Source: an uncultured Gemmataceae bacterium
GTDB taxonomy: Bacteria; Planctomycetota; Planctomycetia; Gemmatales; Gemmataceae
NCBI GenBank assembly: GCA_937923405.1
Contig: CALDUY010000013.1
Location: forward strand, 62,001 to 126,000
Reading direction: 5' to 3'
Length of the DNA: 64,000 nt
The translations under genes and the position numbers were made by a program. Under the pieces are notes generated by a model. The model was given only the letters and a program-made list of their open reading frames with translations, did no database searches and was not told the DNA's origin. Positions 7,761-15,515 of this stretch are shown one piece after another; position 1 is the first letter of the stretch; each line of letters starts with the position of its first letter.

Positions 7761-9750
7761 TCTGCATCCAAACCTTGGCATGGAGGAACCATCAGGACCA
7801 TTACGCCTCTTTCTGATCGAGGACGATGAAGACATTGCCATCTTAATTCGCAAGAGCCTCGAACGGATGCAGCATCAGGTCACACGCTGTCACAACGCTG
7901 CCGACGCGCTCATTGTGCTGGCTCAGTCATCGTTTGATCTGGTGCTGCTCGACAACGTTCTTCCGGACATGCCTGGGTTGGATCTGTTACAGCGCTTAAC
8001 CAATGAGGGCATCTCCGTTCCGGTGCTGATGGTGACGGCGTTTGGCAATGAACATCTGGCGGCGAACGTTCTGCGCGCTGGTGCCTTGGATTACATCGTC
8101 AAGGATCCCTCGCTGAAGTTTCTAGGGGAACTACCCAAGCGAGTGAGCGAGTCAGTGCGGCGGCATCGCCTGGAACACATGAACCGCCTGCTGATCCAGG
8201 CAGTGGAGTCGGCCCGAGACGGGATCATGATTACCGACCTGCAAGGCAAGATCGTCAAGGTCAATCTTGCTCTGGAGCAGCAGACGGGTTATAGCCGTGA
8301 AGAGTTGCTCGGCCAGACTCCGCGGATTTTTAAGAGTGGCCGACATTCCCCGGAGTTCTACGCCCGAATGTGGCAGGCGTTATTAGCCCGACAGTCCTGG
8401 CAGGGAGAACTGACCAATCGACGCAAGGATGGACAACTACGTCAGACTTCGTTGACTTTATCTCCCATTATGGATAATCAGGGTAGGCTGACGCATTTTG
8501 TCGCTATTTCTCGGGACATCACCGAACACAAACGGCTTGAGCAGCAGATGCTGCAGATGCAGAAGATGCAAGCCGTGGGTGTACTTGCAGGCGGCATCGC
8601 TCACGAGTTCAACAACCTGATGGCAGGGATCAACGGCTACGCTTCGCTTGGTCTGCGTGAAGCGAATGTTCCCGAGACGCTGCGGAGTTTCCTGCAGAAC
8701 ATTGTCGATTTGTCCGAGCGCTGTTCCACGTTAACACGGCAATTGCTGGCCTTCGCACGCAAGCCGGCTTTGGATCGCCAGAAGACGGCGTTGGTCGATC
8801 TCTTGCGAGCCACGTCGGATCTGATTGGTCGAACACTACGGCAAGAAGTGGAACTGGATCTGCCGACGGAGGCAACGGTGCCGCTTTTGGTCGAGGCCGA
8901 CGCCAACCAGCTTCAGCAAGCTTTGGTCAACTTGGCCTTGAACGCTCGTGATGCTCTATTAGCACGATCACAGCTGCAGCAATCTCTGACGACCGACAAG
9001 GTAACGTTTCAGTTACGGCACGTCGTGCTGCAAGGAGAGCGTCCTGGCTTTCCCCAGAGCGTTCCTGCCGGCGATTATCTCGTGGTCAAAGTGATAGATA
9101 CTGGCATTGGTATGACGCACGACGTGCTGTTGCAGGCTCTGGATCCCTTTTATACGACAAAAGAGATCGGAAAAGGGACTGGTTTGGGGCTGCCGATGGT
9201 CTATGGCATTATCCAGGGGCATCAGGGGCATTTGACCATCGACTCCACCCCTGGCCAGGGAACCACGGTTGGCTTGTATCTACCTCGCCTGATTGAACAG
9301 CTGGCACACTCCTCTTGGCGTCCAGGAACGGATCGCTTTCCGAGTGCGCCGGTCAGCCAACTGGAGCAGATGCCGGGGCGATCCATCCTGGTCATTGACG
9401 ACGAAGAGCCAGTTCTGGACGTAGTGCGGCGCTTCCTGGAAATCGCGGGGCATCAGGTACGTTGTGCCTCGACGGGAATGCAAGCGATGGAATTGCTCGG
9501 CGAACAAATGCCGATCGAGTTGGTGATTCTCGATCTAATGATGCCGCGTGAGGACACGCAGTTGATCTTTCAGCGCATTCGCCGAGCTTTGCCCGAAGCC
9601 CCGGTGCTGTTCTGTACGGGATTGGCCGAGATAAGTCTGGCCCCCTGGCTATTGCAGCAGCCGCGAACCGCGCTGTTACGCAAACCATTCCGCATGGATC
9701 AACTGTGGTTCGAGGTTCGGCAACTGTTGCAGGAGCCGGTTCATCGTTGA
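7744..9750 (+). CDS. Hybrid histidine kinase (REC-PAS-HisKA-HATPase-REC)
   Basis: A soluble 668-residue hybrid kinase. Residues ~18-140 form a receiver domain with phospho-acceptor D70 (LVLLDNVLPDMPG) and the conserved Lys of YIVKD. A PAS domain follows (~150-265, with TGYSREELLGQTPRIFKSG), then a HisKA domain with H287 in GGIAHEFNNLMAGI, a HATPase with NLALNARDAL, DTGIGMT and GKGTGLGLPMV, and a second receiver at the C-terminus with D597 in LVILDLMMP and Lys in LLRKPF. The architecture fits a cytoplasmic phosphorelay node. It overlaps the upstream short kinase by 17 nt, and its last 10 nt overlap the end of the convergent PfkB gene. Confidence 0.93.
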   Translation: MNDLLNLHPNLGMEEPSGPLRLFLIEDDEDIAILIRKSLERMQHQVTRCHNAADALIVLAQSSFDLVLLDNVLPDMPGLDLLQRLTNEGISVPVLMVTAFGNEHLAANVLRAGALDYIVKDPSLKFLGELPKRVSESVRRHRLEHMNRLLIQAVESARDGIMITDLQGKIVKVNLALEQQTGYSREELLGQTPRIFKSGRHSPEFYARMWQALLARQSWQGELTNRRKDGQLRQTSLTLSPIMDNQGRLTHFVAISRDITEHKRLEQQMLQMQKMQAVGVLAGGIAHEFNNLMAGINGYASLGLREANVPETLRSFLQNIVDLSERCSTLTRQLLAFARKPALDRQKTALVDLLRATSDLIGRTLRQEVELDLPTEATVPLLVEADANQLQQALVNLALNARDALLARSQLQQSLTTDKVTFQLRHVVLQGERPGFPQSVPAGDYLVVKVIDTGIGMTHDVLLQALDPFYTTKEIGKGTGLGLPMVYGIIQGHQGHLTIDSTPGQGTTVGLYLPRLIEQLAHSSWRPGTDRFPSAPVSQLEQMPGRSILVIDDEEPVLDVVRRFLEIAGHQVRCASTGMQAMELLGEQMPIELVILDLMMPREDTQLIFQRIRRALPEAPVLFCTGLAEISLAPWLLQQPRTALLRKPFRMDQLWFEVRQLLQEPVHR

Positions 9751-10823
9751 ATTCGAGCGGAGCCGCCCTCGGCGAAGGCCCGCACCTGCTCCAGCGTTGC
9801 CATCGTAGTATCTCCAGGGAAGGTCGTCAGCAAGGCCCCGTGTGCCCAGCCTAGTCGCAGGGACCGTTCGGCAGATTCGCCAGTCATCAGCCCATAGAAA
9901 AAGCCCGAGGCGAAGCCGTCGCCGCCACCGACTCGGTCGAACACGTCGAGTTCACAAGTTGGAGCAACATAAGTGTCGCCTTCAATCCAGGCGACCGCGC
10001 TCCAGCTGTGTCGATTGGTCGAGTGAACTTCTCGCAGTGTCGTAGCGACGATTTTGATGTTGGGGTGCTGGCGCGTGACCTGACTCATCATGCTGAAGAA
10101 GTTGGAGGGGTCAAGTTTGGAATCGCCCGCCACCTCTGGACCGGGAATGCCCAACCCCTTTTGCAGATCTTCTTCGTTGCCAACTAGCACGTCCACCTGA
10201 TCGACAATTTGTTGCAGGGTCTGTTGCGCCCCAGCTAGCCCGCCGTGGATCTTCCACAGTTTTTCCCGGAAATTCAGGTCGAACGACGTGACCGCACCGG
10301 CAGCTTTGGCCTCGCGCATGCCTTCGAGAATCAGTTGCGGAGTCGTCGGTGACAGCGAGGCAAAGATCCCGCCAGAGTGGAACCAGCGTACTCCTTGGGC
10401 GAAGATCGTCTTCCAGTCGAAGTCACCAGGTTTCAGACGAGCGGCGGCTTCGTTGGAGCGGTTGTAAAACACGACTGGCGCACGCACTCCGACTCCGCGG
10501 TCGCTATATACGGTCGCCATGTTCGGTCCGGTGACGCCGTCGTGGGCAAATCGTTTGTAGAACGGACGCACTCCCATGGCACGGACCCGTTCAGCGATCA
10601 ACTCACCGATCGGATAATCGACCATCGCCGAAACGATGCCTGTCTGCAGGCGGAAACAATCGGCGAGGTTGGCCGCCACGTTGAACTCGCCTCCCGAAAC
10701 ATGGATTTGGCACGACGTGGCTTTGCGAAACGGGATCACTCCCGGATCAAGGCGATGTACTAGGGCACCTAGCGAGACCAGATCCAACCCGCCCGTCGGC
10801 GGAATCTTGAGAGACTTCAACAT
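9741..10823 (-). CDS. PfkB family sugar kinase (2-keto-3-deoxygluconate kinase-like)
   Basis: The 360-residue protein has the PfkB/ribokinase fold: an N-terminal sugar-binding GGEFNVAANLA (~residues 48-58) and the C-terminal anion-hole signature DRVGGGDGFASGF with catalytic base D302. The best family-level match by motif is the KDG-kinase branch, but the substrate is not certain. The long upstream in-frame extension of this frame is antisense to the next gene, so I start at the ATG at 10823, where the domain begins. It is divergent from the sensor operon at 10971 and convergent, with a 10-nt overlap, with the hybrid kinase. Confidence 0.85.
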   Translation of the reverse strand: MLKSLKIPPTGGLDLVSLGALVHRLDPGVIPFRKATSCQIHVSGGEFNVAANLADCFRLQTGIVSAMVDYPIGELIAERVRAMGVRPFYKRFAHDGVTGPNMATVYSDRGVGVRAPVVFYNRSNEAAARLKPGDFDWKTIFAQGVRWFHSGGIFASLSPTTPQLILEGMREAKAAGAVTSFDLNFREKLWKIHGGLAGAQQTLQQIVDQVDVLVGNEEDLQKGLGIPGPEVAGDSKLDPSNFFSMMSQVTRQHPNIKIVATTLREVHSTNRHSWSAVAWIEGDTYVAPTCELDVFDRVGGGDGFASGFFYGLMTGESAERSLRLGWAHGALLTTFPGDTTMATLEQVRAFAEGGSARIQR

Positions 10824-10970
10824 GTTCGATACTCCAACGCGCTCCTCTAAACCGCTCGCCGAATGCAGATCCCAACGGCGAAAGCTCTGCTCGTGAGTCG
10901 GCATGGAGTACGGTACAATGAGGCAAGCGAGCCGACCACCGGGTTGCTGATTCTCCCTGGAAGAACTGTC

Positions 10971-12653
10971 ATGTCTCGCACATTGAACTGGTTGTTTCGC
11001 CCCACAGTGCTGATCGGCTTTTCCGTGGTGCTTGTGGCCGCCGCCATGCTCGTGGTCATGCCGTTGGAGCCAAGTGGCTCCCGACCACAGCCCGCCCAGC
11101 TTCGCCCTGACGAACAGGAGATTGTCTGGCTTTATCCTGCCACGAGTACCACGCAATGGGAACGACTGGCCAACGCTGTCGAGCAGGCCTGCGAACGACT
11201 GCACGACCGCTTCCCCGGACTGAGACGCGAGCTGGATCCGAACACGTCGTCCTCGACGCTGACCGCACCGCGCATCACGCTGCACTGGCCTAATGGGCGA
11301 CTGGTTTTTCGCTGGTACAAACTGACCAGTCAATGGACTCCCGAGGCGTGGTTGACAACCCTATTAGAACGGGATCCCCCACCGCTAGCGATTATCGGAG
11401 GCAACAACAGTTTCTGGGCGCGAGAGTTGGCGCTGCAACTGCGACAAGCAACCCTCAACGTTCCAGAGACGCGACGACCGCTACTGCTGGTGACGACGGC
11501 GACCGCAGACAACGTACCTGCCATCGGACAAGGAGAACGCGAGGTCAGCAGCTACTTGGCGACGCGCGAGGAAGACGCCACCAGCGTGCCGTTGTGGTCG
11601 ATCTATCCGGAGCGGACGTTCCGCTTCTGCTTTTCGAATCGGCAGATGGCGACGGCGGTGACGCGGTTCATCTGGTCACATCCCGAACTGGCTCCAGACA
11701 GTGATCCAGCCTACCTGGCTCGCTGGACCGATGATCCGTATTCTCGCGACTTCTTCGAGGGCTGCAAACGAGTGCTGCCCCGCCGCGCTGCCGAGTCCTT
11801 CTTGCAGGACTGGGTCTATCTCACCGGCGCGATCACTCTGGGCTTGCCCGCCCCAGCGCTGGTGGGCTGGCAGTATTCCGCCTATTCCCATGAGGGCGAC
11901 GTGCCTATCGACATCGATTCCAGCGTTGGCACTTTCACTTCGCCTAACCCGTATGAAGCCAATGCTGTCGTCGTGCTGTTGAAGCAACTTCGCTCCGACC
12001 AGCGCCGGCCTTTGTTGCTCGTTACTGGGCAGCAGCAACCAGCCCGGCGATTTCTTCGCGACCTGGCCCGTTCGGACCCCGAGAAGGCTCGCCGTTTCGT
12101 CGTCGGCATGGGAGATGCCATCTCGTTCAATACGATCTACCGCGATCGCCAGGTGATGTGGCCGATTCAGGATTTGCCGTTTTCTCTTGTGTTCTTCGCT
12201 CATCGTAATCCCATCGATCCCACCGCCGGATTCCGACAGAGTAAAGATCTCACTCCGACGGGGCGTACCTTGGCCAGCGGCACCGAAGACGTGCTGTTAT
12301 TTCGCGACATTGTCGAAGCCTGCGCGTTGGCCTCTCGGCACGAATCGCAAGCCAGACTTAATGCCGAGGGATTGGCTACGGGGTTAAAACAGATCCGGTT
12401 ACACCGAGATCGGCTACAAATCGGGTCGGAAGGCGTGCAGCTGTTCGGCGACTACGGCCAGCGGGCTAGTGGTACGGGGGAACATATCGTCTATGTTCGG
12501 CCCCAGTTTGAGGGGCAGCGTGTCAAGCCTTATGCCACGATCGAGGTCTGGTTCCGACAAGGTGGAGTCACGGCCTGGAAGCGCCTGGAGCCACCGTTGA
12601 CCGTTTCCTTCCATGAACTGGAGAGTCACGATGACCCATTCCAGCCTTGGTGA
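10971..12653 (+). CDS. Putative periplasmic ligand-sensing protein, membrane anchored
   Basis: A 560-residue protein with one N-terminal hydrophobic segment (PTVLIGFSVVLVAAAMLVVM, ~residues 11-30) and a large extracytoplasmic part. Several stretches (PLAIIGGNNS, RRPLLLVTTATADNVP, RPLLLVTGQQQPARRFLRDLA) look like alternating beta/alpha units of a type 1 periplasmic-binding fold, but I recognise no named family. The start at 10971 follows a GGAAGA motif. Its end overlaps the following histidine kinase by 23 nt, which strongly suggests it is the sensory partner of that kinase. The ligand is unknown; a purely structural envelope role cannot be excluded. Confidence 0.6.
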   Translation: MSRTLNWLFRPTVLIGFSVVLVAAAMLVVMPLEPSGSRPQPAQLRPDEQEIVWLYPATSTTQWERLANAVEQACERLHDRFPGLRRELDPNTSSSTLTAPRITLHWPNGRLVFRWYKLTSQWTPEAWLTTLLERDPPPLAIIGGNNSFWARELALQLRQATLNVPETRRPLLLVTTATADNVPAIGQGEREVSSYLATREEDATSVPLWSIYPERTFRFCFSNRQMATAVTRFIWSHPELAPDSDPAYLARWTDDPYSRDFFEGCKRVLPRRAAESFLQDWVYLTGAITLGLPAPALVGWQYSAYSHEGDVPIDIDSSVGTFTSPNPYEANAVVVLLKQLRSDQRRPLLLVTGQQQPARRFLRDLARSDPEKARRFVVGMGDAISFNTIYRDRQVMWPIQDLPFSLVFFAHRNPIDPTAGFRQSKDLTPTGRTLASGTEDVLLFRDIVEACALASRHESQARLNAEGLATGLKQIRLHRDRLQIGSEGVQLFGDYGQRASGTGEHIVYVRPQFEGQRVKPYATIEVWFRQGGVTAWKRLEPPLTVSFHELESHDDPFQPW

Positions 12654-14385
12654 GGTAGAAAGTCAGCATGGCTGGCGGCGGTTCTGGCGGTATAGTCGCG
12701 CGCTGCTGGCTCCGTTGTTGATTTGGGGGTTGCTTGCTGCTCTCTTGGTGCAGCCGTTGGGTGAGTGGCTCCGCGGCGAGGATGCTTACGACAACGCGGC
12801 CATGCGGGAGTGGATCGAGGAGGCACGCAATGCCGACTCCACGCTGGCCGATTTGGTGCAAAAGTACGAGGCACTAGCTCGGCAGTATCAGCAGGTTCGC
12901 CAACAGCTCGATGCCGTACAGTCGCGCGGACTGCCCCAAGAGCGAGCCCTCGAAGAGGAATTGTTCCAGCGTGTTCAGAAGCTCCAGATTCCGCTAGTGG
13001 TCAAGAAACAAGAGATTTATCAGCACTTGCGGGCCTTGGCGGAGCCGGCCACCAAGATGTACCCCGGGCAGTTACCCTTATTTCCGATCATCTATTCCTT
13101 GCAAGTCGAGTTTCACTCGTCCGCGTTGACGACCTCGGCGGAAGAAGATGACGGAGACCTGCGGCTCGGGGAGCCGATCGTCTGGGATTCCGGTTTGGAA
13201 GCAACTTCGGGACAGGGACGTACTATCGCTTTGCCGCTGCGTGCCGGGACCGGTTCGGTTTCAAATAAGATAATTGCTATCGTGAAAGTAAATTATCAGC
13301 TGCGGGCTTGGAACAAACGACAACGCGATGAATTGGTCAAAGCCAGCCGCTTTCGACAGTTGACCTTACTGGCGGTGGCGGCGACGATACTTGGCGTGGC
13401 CTGGTTGATGCTCTTGCAAGCGGACGAACGCGATGCCCAGCGCCAGCGGGAGTTGGCCCGTGAGCGAGTCGATCAAGCCGAACGGCAACGCCTGGAAGAA
13501 GAACGTCGTCGAATGGAAACAGAGAGCAAACTGTTGGAGCAGCGCCTGGCGACGCAGGCTGCCGAACAGCAGGCTCTGGAACTGAAGTCACACCTGTACG
13601 CCTCGATCGGCATTATGGCCGGATCGTATGCTCACAACATCAAAAATCTGTTGGTTCGGCCCAACGATCTGCTACGTCGCTGTCTGGAACGCTCGGTGGG
13701 GGAACAGCAAGGGATGCTCCGCGAGGTCCAGCAGACCCTGGGTACCGTGACCGAGCGATTGCAACAAATTTTGCACACGGTACGGCGTGATCCGTCACGG
13801 GCGGAACTGAAGCTATTGGATCTCAACGCCATCGTCGCCGCCACTGCCCGGACCTGGGGCGAGCTAGCCGCCGACCGCTGGCATCTTGATCTGATCGTGC
13901 AGACTAACGCCGATCCCCTGTGGATCGAAGCCGATGATTCGCACCTGCACCAGGCTATCGAGAATCTGCTCTTCAACGCTCGCGATGCCACCTTCGAGAT
14001 GCGCAATCATCATCGGGACCAGGCGCGACACCAGCCCAATCTCTCGGCGAACGAGCGTCGCCAGGCGCTGATTGCCGCTGCCAGCTGGCGTGGTCGAGTC
14101 GTGCTACGCACGCAGCAGCTAGCTGAGCAGATTCTTCTTGAAGTGGCGGACAACGGCGCGGGCATGACCGAAGAGGTTCGTCAGCGATGCACCGAGACCC
14201 ACTTTTCGACCAAGCGCGATAATGCCCTATATGAAGGTCATTCGACGGGAATGGGGCTGGGACTCTCCTTCGTGGTGGCGATTCTCGAATCGCACCAGGC
14301 TAAACTAGAGATTGAGTCCGTCCCGCTTCACGGTACGACGTTTCGCATCTATTTTTCACCCAGTAAAAGGATAGCAAATGGCTGA
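12631..14385 (+). CDS. Membrane sensor histidine kinase
   Basis: The 584-residue kinase has a membrane segment at ~22-43, a mostly helical extracytoplasmic domain (~45-235), a second membrane segment (~242-258), a long charged coiled coil (~260-320), and a kinase core with H334 in IMAGSYAHNIKNLL, N-box ENLLFNARDAT, DNGAGMTEEV and GMGLGLSFVVAI. All ATP-binding boxes are present. GGAGAG 5 nt before the ATG at 12631 selects this start over an in-frame Met six codons upstream. It overlaps the putative sensory protein upstream and the LOG-family gene downstream, making a tight three-gene unit. No response regulator adjoins it, so its target is elsewhere. Confidence 0.92.
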   Translation: MTHSSLGEVESQHGWRRFWRYSRALLAPLLIWGLLAALLVQPLGEWLRGEDAYDNAAMREWIEEARNADSTLADLVQKYEALARQYQQVRQQLDAVQSRGLPQERALEEELFQRVQKLQIPLVVKKQEIYQHLRALAEPATKMYPGQLPLFPIIYSLQVEFHSSALTTSAEEDDGDLRLGEPIVWDSGLEATSGQGRTIALPLRAGTGSVSNKIIAIVKVNYQLRAWNKRQRDELVKASRFRQLTLLAVAATILGVAWLMLLQADERDAQRQRELARERVDQAERQRLEEERRRMETESKLLEQRLATQAAEQQALELKSHLYASIGIMAGSYAHNIKNLLVRPNDLLRRCLERSVGEQQGMLREVQQTLGTVTERLQQILHTVRRDPSRAELKLLDLNAIVAATARTWGELAADRWHLDLIVQTNADPLWIEADDSHLHQAIENLLFNARDATFEMRNHHRDQARHQPNLSANERRQALIAAASWRGRVVLRTQQLAEQILLEVADNGAGMTEEVRQRCTETHFSTKRDNALYEGHSTGMGLGLSFVVAILESHQAKLEIESVPLHGTTFRIYFSPSKRIANG

Positions 14386-14983
14386 AGAGGGTCGCATGAT
14401 TCGCTCGGTTGGGGTCTTTTGTGGCTCGTCGCAGGGAAACAAACCGATCTACCGCGAGGCAGCCGCTCAGCTGGGTCGAGAGCTGGCCATGCGGGGTATC
14501 ACCCTGGTCTACGGCGCGGGCGATATTGGCCTGATGGGCATCGTGGCCAATGCCACCCTCCAAGCTGGTGGTCGTGTGATTGGCGTTATTCCCCGCTCGC
14601 TCAGGGAGCGCGAGGTCGCTCATTTGGGGCTGACCGAGTTGCACGTTGTCGAAACCATGCACGAACGCAAAGCCTTGATGGCGGATCGGTCCGATGCGTT
14701 TCTGGCCCTGCCGGGTGGCTACGGCACGGCGGATGAACTGTTCGAGATTCTCACCTGGGCCCAGTTAGGCATGCACGGCAAACCGATCGGGCTGGTCAAC
14801 CTTGCCGGATTTTTTGATCCCTTGCTCGCTTGGGTCGAACATTCTCTGAGCGAAGGGTTCCTCAAGGCCAAGCATCTCCAGTTGTTGCACGTTGGCGAAG
14901 ATGTTGTCGAACTCTTGCAGCGTCTCTGCGCCATGTCTCCGAGGGAGACCGTCGACAAGTGGGCCACCTCGGCAGATCGATGA
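14378..14983 (+). CDS. LOG family protein (TIGR00730 Rossmann fold)
   Basis: 201 residues with a Rossmann fold starting at SVGVFCGSSQG and the family signature PGGYGTADELFE (~residues 111-122), preceded by a catalytic-site Arg and Glu region (MHERKALMADRSDAF). LOG proteins are cytokinin riboside 5'-monophosphate phosphoribohydrolases or nucleotide monophosphate hydrolases; most bacterial members are presumably nucleotide-processing. The ATG at 14378 overlaps the stop of the kinase gene by 8 nt and has AAGGA 6 nt upstream; ATG 14396 is an alternative. Its coupling to a sensor kinase is unusual, and the functional link is unknown. Confidence 0.88.
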   Translation: MAEEGRMIRSVGVFCGSSQGNKPIYREAAAQLGRELAMRGITLVYGAGDIGLMGIVANATLQAGGRVIGVIPRSLREREVAHLGLTELHVVETMHERKALMADRSDAFLALPGGYGTADELFEILTWAQLGMHGKPIGLVNLAGFFDPLLAWVEHSLSEGFLKAKHLQLLHVGEDVVELLQRLCAMSPRETVDKWATSADR

Positions 14984-15175
14984 GCCGAGTTTTTGCTAAC
15001 AAGAGGGCGTTGAGCGTGGAGTTTGGTTCCGAGCTAGGGGCGAGAGTACGGAATCCCTGTTGTTTTCTCGGAGCCGGTGAAGTTGTTAAACTTTTCAGCG
15101 TGGCCTCGCCTCCCCCCTTCGACCAAACTGAGGGAACGATTTCCTACGCACAGGGGCTTTCTGAGGAACAACACC

Positions 15176-15511
15176 ATGAGCGATCCTTTACCTCGCACAA
15201 TCTCTCGTCCGATGCAGTTCACGAATGGCTGTGCCATCGGCATTAGCAATCGCTGGAGCAAAGGCCAATATTGCGTCATCTTGACGGAGGTCGGATTGGT
15301 CGGCTGCGGCATCTACGATTGCAAGACAGCGGCGGAGTTCGGCCAAGCGATCGCCATCGCTCGAGGCACCCCTCAGAAGCCGCTCGTCGAGCCGGAGGAC
15401 CTACTCCAAGCCAAGATCGTCGAGGCCACGCCACAAGCCAAGGCTTTGGGCATCGAGCCAGGCATGACCGGGCGCGAGGCAGTCGAACGGATGCTCGCCG
15501 CCTCGAAGTAA
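15176..15511 (+). CDS. DUF1805 (YunC-like) protein
   Basis: A 111-residue protein. Residues ~12-65 (FTNGCAIGISNRWSKGQYCV, then LVGCGIYDCKTAAEFGQAIA) match the DUF1805/YunC family, small alpha/beta proteins of unknown function. A C-terminal tail adds an extension (AKALGIEPGMTGREAVERML) that looks like a small helical module. GAGGA lies 9 nt before the ATG at 15176; the upstream in-frame extension has no ribosome site. It ends 4 nt short of the convergent kinase gene. Confidence 0.75.
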   Translation: MSDPLPRTISRPMQFTNGCAIGISNRWSKGQYCVILTEVGLVGCGIYDCKTAAEFGQAIAIARGTPQKPLVEPEDLLQAKIVEATPQAKALGIEPGMTGREAVERMLAASK

Positions 15512-15515
15512 CGCC

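Noticed and set aside
10824..11333. N-terminal extension of the PfkB gene
   Set aside because: It is open only because it lies antisense to the sensor gene at 10971; the sugar kinase domain starts at the ATG at 10823.
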